NCBI GenBank assembly: GCA_001687465.1
Contig: LVLI01002200.1
Location: 1-16,218 of the forward strand
From: Halocafeteria seosinensis
Taxonomy: Eukaryota > Sar > Bigyra > Bicosoecida
Direction of reading: 5' to 3'
Length of the DNA stretch: 16,218 bases
Shown piece by piece: positions 8,601-16,218 of the stretch (its first letter is position 1; each line of letters starts with the position of its first letter). The translations under genes were made by a program, and so were the position numbers. The notes below the pieces were generated by a model. That model saw only the letters and a list, made by a program, of their open reading frames with translations, was not told the origin of the DNA and did no database searches.

Positions 8601-10030
8601 CTACAGATCGTACTCGTCTCCTAAGCTACTTTCATCACTGTCGCCAAAACTATTGTAGTCTTCTGCATCCCTCTCATCTCTTTTGCTCCCTTCCTCTAGT
8701 TCCGCCTCTTCTTCTTCTTCGTCTTCGTTATCATCACTTTCACCTTCCTCATCGCCATCATCTTCACCTTGATTGACATCCTCTTCTCCCTCCTCAGAAG
8801 AGGCTGAGCTCGCTTCGGGTTTAGCGGTTTCGACGCTCCTAGAGCTGGTTGGTTGTTGTTCGTTCGCTTCGGAAGTAGAACTAGACTCTCCCTCTGACCC
8901 CTCTTCATCTTCTGCGGCCGTGCTGGCGGCACTAGCACTTTCATCTGCAGCACTCACACTCTCCTCAGCAGCGCTTGTAGTGGGAGTGGGAGCAACATCT
9001 CTTTCGGAATTATTTACAATGCCAGTTTCTTCCCCCCGATATCGATTGTACATCTCCGCCGAATAGTCTTTCTCCTCTTGCATAGATGAAGCAGCTTGGT
9101 CAGGAACTGGAGCAGCGTGGGCGGTTTGCGTACTTGTGTCTGGAGGTAATGGAGACGGGTAATTCTCGTCCTGCGAAAATGTCGTACTGCATGTCATTCA
9201 AGCTATGTTATTTCTATAAAAAGATATCGTACCGTTTCTTCTGCTTCTCGTAGATATCGTCTCGTCACGGCGGCACCGCTATATCGCTTAGCGCGCTCTG
9301 CAAGCAGTCGAAGAATTTAAGCTCACACCAGTGAAGTAAGAATCCTCTTCATCACGCCACTCACTTTGATTTCGGGTGTATTTATCTACAGAATACCGAA
9401 TGGCATCATCTATTGTTCGCTTTAACTCTGTCGAAGGACTCTGTGCGACGGAAACAGAACCAGACTCAAGTCCGTTGCCCCCTTTTTGCACCACCACTGA
9501 ACGTACTGTCTTTAGAGGAATCCATCTGCTAAGTTTCATGCCTTTATGGTCTATCGTCTCCAAGGACCATTGGCGCGGCTGCGGATAGACAGCATAGATT
9601 GATTGATATATTATACCCTACCAAGTTTATGCAACTAACCTTAACATTTTTAAAGTTTGGAATCAAGTATTTGAGCGCCGCAGCATGAATTGAGTCGGAC
9701 GATTTCGCCGGTATTTTGTCCCCAAGATCATCTCGATTACCGAACTCCAAACTTAGCAAATTCGGGTTGCTATGTAATTCCACAGAGGTATACGGCGTAC
9801 TTCCATCCACGCTATAGCGTGGTGGCGCTCTGCATAGAGCACTAGAGGGGTGATTCCCAGGGGTCTTCAGTCCAATGGGAGGATGGTAGCACGTACCTCT
9901 TTCTATGGGCCGTCGCGGTGCCCCCGCCGCGTCGTTTGGCTCGATATAGAGCTGATAAAGAGGAGCTCTGAGGACCTCCGGGAGCCGTAGCTGCTGCTCC
10001 AGAGGTCCTTTTCCGTCGTGTTCGAGGCAT
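8601..10030 (-). CDS. Acidic, probably nuclear protein, 390 aa, possible BCL7-like N-terminal motif
   Basis: Five exons join in frame: 10030-9897, 9829-9640, 9578-9365, 9297-9233 and 9170-8601. The introns are 67, 61, 67 and 62 nt with GTACGT, GTTAGT, GTGAGT and GTACGA donors and CAG acceptors. The ATG at 10030 is the first in frame; a stop lies just upstream. The N-terminus is basic (MPRTRRKRTSG, later RAKRRGGG), suggesting nuclear import or DNA contact. Around residues 95-130 a helix-like stretch leads to W112-SLETIDHKGMKLSR-W127-IPL. This resembles the W...KWVPV signature of BCL7-type chromatin-remodeller (SWI/SNF) subunits, but the match is weak. A basic segment (KRAKRYSGAAVTRRYLREAEE) follows. 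The last ~190 residues are Ser/Ala/Glu/Asp-rich and end in a strongly acidic tail with a D/E run near 8695-8760. Such tails occur in histone-binding and chromatin proteins. The exon structure is well supported; the identity is not. Confidence 0.7.
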
Positions 10031-10109
10031 ATACAGAGGTTCCAAAAATAATTAACAGTATTGTTTATTATACAAAACACAAAAGAGACAGACAGGAAGA
10101 GAAATAATA
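10031..10109. promoter_or_regulatory. 79-bp divergent promoter region
   Basis: This is the entire space between the ATG of the minus-strand acidic protein (10030) and the ATG of the ABC transporter (10110). It is A/T-rich, with AAAAATAATTAA and TTTATTATACAAAA tracts, and then purine-rich (GAGACAGACAGGAAGAG) toward the transporter. Both genes must start transcription here or within each other's 5' ends. I do not assign individual elements. Confidence 0.55.
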
Positions 10110-12618
10110 ATGTTGGCATCAATACGGCATTATGGTCTGTGTAAACAACAACCCTTTCTCTTCCAAGGTGCTGCTTCCAGAGCCTGGATAAGATCTCCTC
10201 TTACCACCTCGTATACACCCCATACATCATTGTATGCTCTCTTTCCCGTCCATGCTGGGATCCATTCCTCCGCCGTCATAGGCGGAGGGCCCCTGGGACG
10301 CATCGTACAGGGGACTTTGGGAGCTCTAGGAGCTGCCACCTACGCCAATTCCAAACCCATCTCCTTGGAAGCAGCCTCAGGAATTTCTGGCTCAAAGTCC
10401 AACGACCACGGCTCGTCGCTCGTTTATTTTCCGTCGGCGTTGTCTGTGAAATGCTCCCCGAAATCGGAAGGCAAAATTACGCGCTTCTTTCGGCGTGTAT
10501 GGACGTACGTATCTGGCAAAGATGGACTACGAATCTTGGGTGCAGGTAGGTCAAGAATCTTTGAAACGAAGGTAGACAAACAGACCTCGACCTTGTTGTG
10601 GTGTTTGCGATGGTGGAAGTGGATTTGATTGGTATATGTGTATGCAGTTCTATTGGGAGTGGCAGCTACAGCTACGGGCTTATTGAGCCCTGTGGTACTT
10701 GGAGAAGTGTGGGATAAGTTCGTAAGTGCTGACGACTTCGGAGTAATTCGTCAAGGCTCTGTTGTTTACCTCATTCGCGTATGCCTGGTTTTGACGCAGA
10801 TAGCTGGAAGTAGTATATATGGGTCGTTGCTGAAGATGGTTGGGCTTCAGACAGCCGGAGTGCTACTAAGCTTTCTTGGGAGTGTTTTGCTGTCCCAAGG
10901 GGTAGAAGGCGTGGCCAATGAAATTCGATTCTCTCTATTTCAGGCTCTGCTGGAACAAGATATAGTAAATTTCGATAAGCACTCGACAGGAAAACTCGGA
11001 GCACTGTTGAATGACGACGTGAAGGCTGTGCAGAATAACCTGCGTGATGTTATCTCTTCTGGTATTTCGTCTGCCACAAAAATTATTGGTGGGACGGTAA
11101 CTCTCTTTTATATTTCACCCAAGCTAACCTTAACTCTTGGTGCGAGTGTTGTTCCCCTCATTATAGCCGGAAATCATTTTGGGTACAAGTTACGGGAAAT
11201 GTCGGCTGCTGCGCAGGATTCGTCGGCTCATGCTGCAGGGATTGCGAATGAAAGTTTACGAAATATCCGTGTAGTCAGGGCTTTCACTGCAGAAGAGCTT
11301 GAGAAACAAAAGTATTGCGAAACTCTCGAAGAAGCTTCCGCCAAACGAATCAAGCTTGGAATCGGTATCGGTGGATTCCACTCATCGCTTTCACTGAGCG
11401 TACAGGCTGTGATGACAGGTACTCTGTGGGCTAGTGGGAAGCTCGTAGAAGCAGGCGAAATCACAAGAGGGCAAGTCGCTTCGTTTTTAATGCAAGTAAC
11501 CTCGATGCAAAATGCTGTGGAAAATATATCGATGCTTTTTAGCAAATCTCTACGTGCTGCCGGTTCTGGTTCGAGGGTTATGAAGTACATCGAATCATGT
11601 GCTGAATCAAACAAAAGAGGAGGTGTGCGCTGGTGTTCGCCGTCCAATCCGGCGGGTATTTCAGGTGACGTTCTATTCAAGGATGTGTGGTTTGAGTACC
11701 CAGTGAATTCGCATCACCATGTATTTACTGGTCTGGATTTGCACATACCTGCCGGCTCAACCGTTGCCCTTGTGGGGTCATCTGGTGGAGGTACGTTCAG
11801 CACAACCTACTGAGCTTCTTGGGTTCCATGATTTTCTTATCCTCGTACTTTATTTTCAGGCAAATCCACTGTGGCAGCGCTACTGGAACGATTCTACGAA
11901 CCAACACGTGGTAGAATCTTAATTGATGGCGTTGATCTAAGCCAAGTAGATATCCATTGGCTGCGTTCACAAATGGCAATAGTTCCGCAGGACCCTTTGC
12001 TTTTTCAGGATTCAATAGAGAACAACATTAGGTTTGGCAATCCTCAAGCTACCCAGGAGGAAATTGAAGAAGCTGCAAGGATTGCTGGATGCGACTTTGC
12101 GCTGGAGCTAACGAATGGTTTGAAGACCCCGCTCGCCGAAGCAGGCACTAGTATCAGCGGTGGACAGAAACAGCGAATCGCAATTGCGAGGTAAGCCTCT
12201 TTTGGCGTGTAACTATATTCTTTTTTTGTTTTATGCAAGCTTTCCTTTGCTACAATGTCCTCACTACAGAGCGCTTGTACGAAAACCACGGATTTTGATA
12301 TTAGATGAAGCTACTTCAGCACTAGACGCCAAAACCGAAGCGCGTCTCCAAACTTCTCTTGGTAACGTCACTAAGAAAGAGAAAGAAGTGGGAGAAATTT
12401 CCAAGACCTTCGGTAACACAACGACGATAGTCATTGCCCATCGCCTGAGTACCATCAGATCCGCCGATAAAATTGCTGTTCTGTCTGATGGACAAGTTGT
12501 TGAGCAAGGGACCCACGACGAACTAGTCAAGCAGAGAGGGGCTTATTATACTCTCGTTCAGCATCAACAGGGCAAGAAATTGGAAACAGGAGCCGAAAAA
12601 TCGGTTTCTACTCAGTAG
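10110..12618 (+). CDS. Mitochondrial half ABC transporter, ABCB8-like, 752 aa
   Basis: Four exons join in frame: 10110-10545, 10648-11790, 11860-12190 and 12270-12618. The introns are 102, 69 and 79 nt with GTAGGT, GTACGT and GTAAGC donors and CAG acceptors. The Arg/Ser-containing, acid-poor N-terminus looks like a mitochondrial transit peptide. A transmembrane domain follows (first helix about residue 146; TAEELEKQ and [10 protein letters not shown]-type loop seen as [12 protein letters not shown]). The ATP-binding domain has Walker A GSSGGGKST (522-530), a Q-loop in VPQDPLLFQ, signature ISGGQKQR (625-632), Walker B ILILDE (D649, E650) and H-switch H694. All catalytic residues are present. 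The SGGGK form of Walker A and the overall length (human ABCB8 is about 735) point to ABCB8, an inner-membrane transporter linked to mitochondrial iron and potassium handling. An extra ~15 charged residues ([14 protein letters not shown]) lie between Walker B and the H-switch. Other mitochondrial ABCB members (ABCB10/MDL) are the main alternative. Confidence 0.9.
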
Positions 12619-14179
12619 CCACGCTGGACTCACGAATGTAACGTATGATGGCCTCGCGTTGCGCCACAGGTATTGGTAGCAGGACTAGTTTTCCTCGCTG
12701 CAATTATGGAAGAATGTCAGCCATATTTTACAAAGTATATAATTCGCTACTCTCAGATACTACGTCCCTAAAAGCTTACCGTTTTGCCGCTCTCAATGGC
12801 GGCGTGAGCTGTTGCAACATCTCTCAGCGCGTACGAGGTAACCAACGGAGGGTTTAATGCTCCGGCATCATGCCACCTGAAGCAAAAAGAGTAGCGACTA
12901 CAATACCAGATACTTAATAATGCCAGAGTAACAGTACATACTTGAAGAAATCACTCATTGCCATTTCCAATATTTCCGTATGGCTGAAGAGAAACGACAA
13001 ATTGAACCCCATGACGCTCTTGTTCGAGCGGGTCATGTCGAAGGGACTAAAGCGAGGAGTAGTTAGGAAGTCCCATGCCACACGCATCCAATGGCAACTG
13101 TACAATCGCGTTTGCTTGGGTTAGGTACACCAAAAAAATTGCGCTTAACACAGCAACTTACATATTGAGTCTGCCGCCAGATCTGGGCAGCATTGAATGA
13201 AACCCGTATGTAACAAGTCTTCCGGTAGGAGCGAGGTGCTCGTAACTTTGCTTAAGAGTGGAGGGCCCATTAGCATCTGCATAAAACTAGTAAAACCTAC
13301 AAATTAGATTAGATTTGGAGCGCGGGTTGGTCTTAACATACCGAATACCGCCGTGAATAGACCGTCTGCTCCATGCCGTTCAATTTCAGTCCACATGGCT
13401 GCATGGCTGTCACATTTAGACTTGTCTACCACGGCATCACATCCACAGCGTTCGGCATATTCTATCTTGTCGGATCTTCCTACGACACCAACAGCCTTAT
13501 TCCCACGAATCCGAGCTAAATTGGACAGCAATCCACCCACTCCCCCCGCTGCAGAGTGAATCAGCACTGAACTACCGCTGGGAGGTTGCGCTAAGACATT
13601 CAATGCATAGTAAGCAGTCATATACACAGCCAGGAATGCAGCACCTTCCTCGTACGACAATGATTCTGGAAGATGAAACAGCTGATGTGCTGGGACAATC
13701 ACTCGTTTCGAGTAGGCGCCAAACATAGTCACACCGAAAACACGATCCCCCGGTTTAAATTTACCCCTCTGTTTCGCCTGCATGTTTGAGTTCATCTTAG
13801 AAGCACTCGCCGGTGGATGTTGAGCCCCAGACTCCAACGTATCACTTCGTGCTTCGGAAGCAGCTTTTCTCACCACTCCAGAGAACTCGAAGCCGGGAGT
13901 GATAGGCCATCCAACAAATTTTTTCGCGCTTTCATACAGACCCCACCGGATGCATACATCTGCATAGTTGACTCCCGCAGCGAAAACATCGACTTCGACG
14001 GCATCTTCACCAGGATTGGTGTAGTTAGCCCCTAGTAAAGCCGTGGGTTTCCGTGCAATTTGAAGTTGCTCGTATCCTCCCGGTTGCGGTATCGAGACGT
14101 ACTCGACCACATCGTCCGTATCTTGGCGCTCTTCTTGGTTCGCCTCAAAGTACTCTTCATGGACATTCGTCTCCTCCAT
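12608..14179 (-). CDS. VAT1-like medium-chain dehydrogenase/reductase (zinc-independent quinone oxidoreductase type), 431 aa
   Basis: Five exons join in frame: 14179-13342, 13276-13162, 13097-12942, 12876-12780 and 12697-12608. The introns are 65, 64, 65 and 82 nt (donors GTATGT, GTAAGT, GTATGT, GTAAGC; acceptors CAG). After an acidic ~25-residue N-terminal extension comes the GroES-like fold with [16 protein letters not shown] and PGFEFSGVV. The cofactor domain follows, with the AAGGVGG nucleotide-binding loop and an NADPH-type beta-alpha-beta pattern. The zinc-ligand pattern of classical alcohol dehydrogenases is absent. The C-terminal exons give [56 protein letters not shown] and GKLVLLP, typical of the VAT1/bacterial MDR group. 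The expected reaction is NAD(P)H-dependent reduction of quinones or enones; the substrate is unknown. A ~30-residue Ser/Lys-rich insert precedes KPGDRVFG. Its last codons overlap the convergent transporter gene by 11 bp. Confidence 0.9.
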
Positions 14180-14593
14180 GGTGGAATTGAAAAGCGTCGG
14201 TCACAATCAGTCAAAAAACTTCAATGGAAAAGAGAGCGCTTCTTGCGTTCTTTCTTTGGTTTTCTCTCTCCCTCTTTCTCTTTCGCAATAATCCCTAATT
14301 CTTTCGTCGCCCTATCAACACACAGTATCATCACAACACCACTGATACTACCAGTACAACCCGTAAATGTACCCATTTCCCAAGGATTCGTGTCTCTCAT
14401 CAGCCTGAAGTTGAAGTTGGGTATCCCGGTGGACCGTTGAGATCTTGAAGATTGATGAGACTCCCTCCGCTTCCTTGCCCCATAGGCGGCTTTTTACACA
14501 TTTTCGTTGCTTTGGGGTTGTCCTTTCGCGTTCGGAATTGTGTGTGTGTGTGTGTGTGTAATTGTCAACCGGAGGGTGCACTGGCTGGAAATC
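14180..14593. promoter_or_regulatory. Divergent intergenic region between dehydrogenase and SAXO-like genes
   Basis: These 414 bp separate the two ATGs (14179 minus, 14594 plus) and must carry both promoters. Visible features are a pyrimidine-rich tract at 14241-14282 (CT-rich, as at many initiators) and a TG dinucleotide run 35 bases before the plus-strand ATG. I found no clear RFX-type X-box, which might be expected for a ciliary gene in animals. Confidence 0.5.
14539..14559 (+). repeat. TG dinucleotide microsatellite, ten units
   Basis: Ten uninterrupted TG units plus one T lie in the presumed 5' untranslated region or core promoter of the SAXO-like gene, ending 34 bases before its ATG. 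Such runs vary in length between strains. Confidence 0.9.
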
Positions 14594-16218
14594 ATGGAAA
14601 ACAAGACGGCAACGCCCTCACAACCGGGGGCCCAAAAGATTTTAGGTAGGTGAGAAGGCCGAATACGGGTTGTTTCCCCTCCTTATTGCATGCTAGTGGG
14701 TATCTTAGAAACTGAATTCATATATTTGTGTTGACAGACTTTGATAGCGCCCTCCAGAAGGCTCAACTCAGAGGACCACCGGCGGCGGCAACTGCAGCGA
14801 AAAATCGGTCCTCCTGTACCCCACCCAATGTGACAGCGCCTTCGCCAAATCCTCCTCTTCACAAGGGAAATGCCGTACCTTCTCCGAAGGACAACAACAA
14901 AAAGACAAGCGAACACCAGAACGCCGGACATGGGGAAAGCAGGAAGTCACCAGAAGGGAACACCGCGTTTCTTACGGAGACGCAAGCTCAGTATATCAAC
15001 CATCCCCTGTCTCCCCAGTCCAGGTCCCCAAAGAAATTTCAAACGAATACATCCAGCGCCCCATTTCACCATTCTTCCTCTGTCCAGATTGGGCGTACTC
15101 ACGATGGACAAGGTGGACAGTCTGCTCAGGACGTAGCTGGTCGTAGGTTTGATGGAACTACTGAATCACGGGAGAAGTACCCACCTCACCCGGTTCAAAG
15201 GAAGCACCAGCATAGCCCCTCGACCTTTACGTCTAGTCCGACGAAATTCGAAGGGAAAACAGAAACTCAAGAACAGTTTCAATCATACCAACTCAATCAC
15301 CAGAGAGAACAGAGACATCTTGGTTTGGCATCCAGCCACCAATGGTCCCCTCGTAAGACAAAATTTGAAGGGACAACGGAATTCCGGGATAAGTACCCAT
15401 CTCATCGTATAGAACAACGCGAAGCTCGTGCGAGGATACCGTACACTCCTAGTAGCACTAAGATTGAGGGGAAAACTGAGTCGCAACGGAGTTATGGACC
15501 ACACTCTGTAGAAAAGCAACCTCGAAGGGCAGTGCGTCAATATTCCCCGTCCCATGTTACACTTGAAGGAACTACACAGTCGCGGGACCAATTCTCGTCG
15601 CCGCCACTAGGAAAGCGCCATACTAGCAGGCAAGCATTTGATGTCCAAAATGGGTCACGACACAAAGAGCTTGCTAGCAGCGCCATTTCTTCGAGGGATT
15701 CAAGATTTGGGGGAATATCTGAGTTTCGCGACAAATACCCGTCTTACCGTATAGAACATCGGCAGCCTAAGCGAGCGCCTGCCTACTCTCGTCCGCATTC
15801 AAAGTTTGAAGGAATCACGGAGGCACAAGAACAATATAAGCTACGGCACGCGAAGTTCAACGGAGCAAATGCTCCCAATATTGGTAAACAGGTACATCAA
15901 AAGAGCGACAAAAGTGTAACCGACACTTCAGCGGACAATAGCACAGGACTGGCGTCAGGTATAGCACACCAACCTCATCCTCGTGCTTCTTTCACCCCTC
16001 CGGAGACTGTTAAACCCGCAAACGCTCCCGAACCAGTTCAATATGGTCCGAGTAAGACGAAATTCGAAGGGACGACAGAAACCCAAGAACGATATACTAG
16101 TTATCCATTAGAGCCCCCCAAAGCTCCGGAACCGGTGCAATACAGTCCTAGTAAGGCGAAGTTTGAAGGAACAACGGAAACACGGGAACGATATACACCT
16201 CATCCGTTGGAATCCCAA
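14594..16218 (+). CDS. SAXO/FAM154 (MAP6-related) microtubule-stabilising axonemal protein, 3' end beyond window
   Basis: Exon 1 is 14594-14645 (MENKTATPSQPGAQKIL). A 92-nt intron follows (14646-14737; donor GTAGGT, acceptor GACAG). Exon 2 is open from 14738 to the window end, giving 511 residues so far. Residues ~20-90 are a low-complexity Pro/Ser/Asn/Lys linker. From residue 154 on, units of the form (K/R)FEG(T/K)TE(T/S)(Q/R)E(K/R)Y-x-x-HP(L/V) recur: K/R at 154, 187, 226, 259, 292, 340, 373, 459 and 492, mostly 33 residues apart. A weaker unit lies near residue 95 (TETQAQYINHPL). This matches the Mn-type repeats of SAXO proteins, which bind and stabilise axonemal and centriolar microtubules. 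The Y-x-PSK-x-KFEG lead-in is also typical. The first ATG has a purine-rich context and lies in frame with the repeats after splicing. The gene indicates that the organism builds a flagellum or cilium. It is truncated by the window edge. Confidence 0.88.
15145..16218 (+). repeat. Array of nine or more ~33-residue Mn-type repeats in the SAXO-like protein
   Basis: Unit starts lie at 15145, 15244, 15361, 15460, 15559, 15703, 15802, 16060 and 16159. Five of the eight spacings are exactly 99 bases and the others are 117, 144 and 258. The longest gap (15802-16060) holds a Thr/Ser/Asn-rich linker. The last two units (16060, 16159) are the most alike and share an APEPVQY lead-in, suggesting a recent duplication. 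The array probably continues beyond the window. Confidence 0.8.

Noticed and set aside
8773-9066. A 97-codon plus-strand open frame rich in Ser/Ala/Leu
   Set aside because: It is the complement of the Glu/Ser-rich low-complexity tail of the minus-strand gene, which naturally lacks stops on the other strand.
8601-9197. The acidic 198-codon frame as a separate gene starting at an ATG at 9197
   Set aside because: Splicing from 9233 to 9170 joins it in phase to four upstream exons with good GT-AG sites, and the ATG at 9197 then falls inside an intron.
9544-10119. A minus-strand frame beginning with a hydrophobic stretch ([15 protein letters not shown]) that looks like a signal peptide
   Set aside because: Its ATG at 10119 overlaps the start of the ABC transporter on the other strand, and the stretch is the A/T-rich spacer read in reverse. 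The first true exon starts at 10030 in another frame and splices into this frame at 9829.
10629-11817. An independent start for the ABC transporter at the second open frame
   Set aside because: The frame opens with a non-ATG codon inside an intron; joining 10545 to 10648 restores the transit peptide and first helix in phase.
1-16218. tRNA, rRNA and CRISPR arrays
   Set aside because: I scanned for tRNA-like T-arm motifs and short spaced repeats and found none that fold or repeat convincingly.

Overview
The window looks like nuclear DNA of a unicellular, flagellated eukaryote. Four genes can only be read by removing short GT-AG introns (about 60-100 nt). One gene encodes a mitochondrial half ABC transporter, and one encodes an axonemal microtubule protein of the SAXO/FAM154 type. 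There are no bacterial-style operons or ribosome binding sites. An alga or other protist with compact introns, possibly a stramenopile, would fit, but the placement is inference and is weak.

Left part (1-2487): a relic zone. On the minus strand, about 1505 to 179, a protein-coding sequence survives as pieces in changing frames. The best piece resembles a Schlafen/AlbA domain, so I call it a pseudogene. It is followed by two copies of a ~100-bp direct repeat, 79% identical, that still carry similar translations. I see no intact gene here.

Centre-left (2488-6408, minus): a single intronless 1306-residue open frame. It has a hydrophobic N-terminal segment, three tandem ~400-residue modules built of strictly 31-residue GLUG-like beta-helix repeats, and a Pro/Ser-rich tail. 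It is probably a secreted or surface protein of unknown function. It is the least ordinary gene in the window. Its upstream region (6409-7653) is rich in short direct and inverted repeats.

Centre (7654-8081, minus): a possible two-exon orphan gene of 115 residues, flanked by a diverged direct repeat.

Right half (8601-16218): a compact block of four spliced genes. A minus-strand acidic, probably nuclear protein (8601-10030; possible BCL7-like N-terminal motif) is head-to-head, only 79 bp apart, with a plus-strand ABCB8-like mitochondrial ABC transporter (10110-12618, 4 exons, 752 aa). The transporter converges on a minus-strand VAT1-like medium-chain dehydrogenase (12608-14179, 5 exons, 431 aa), and the two coding regions overlap by 11 bp at their 3' ends. 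The dehydrogenase is in turn head-to-head (414 bp) with a SAXO-like repeat protein (14594 to beyond the right end). I see no shared pathway among these neighbours; their closeness reflects genome compactness.
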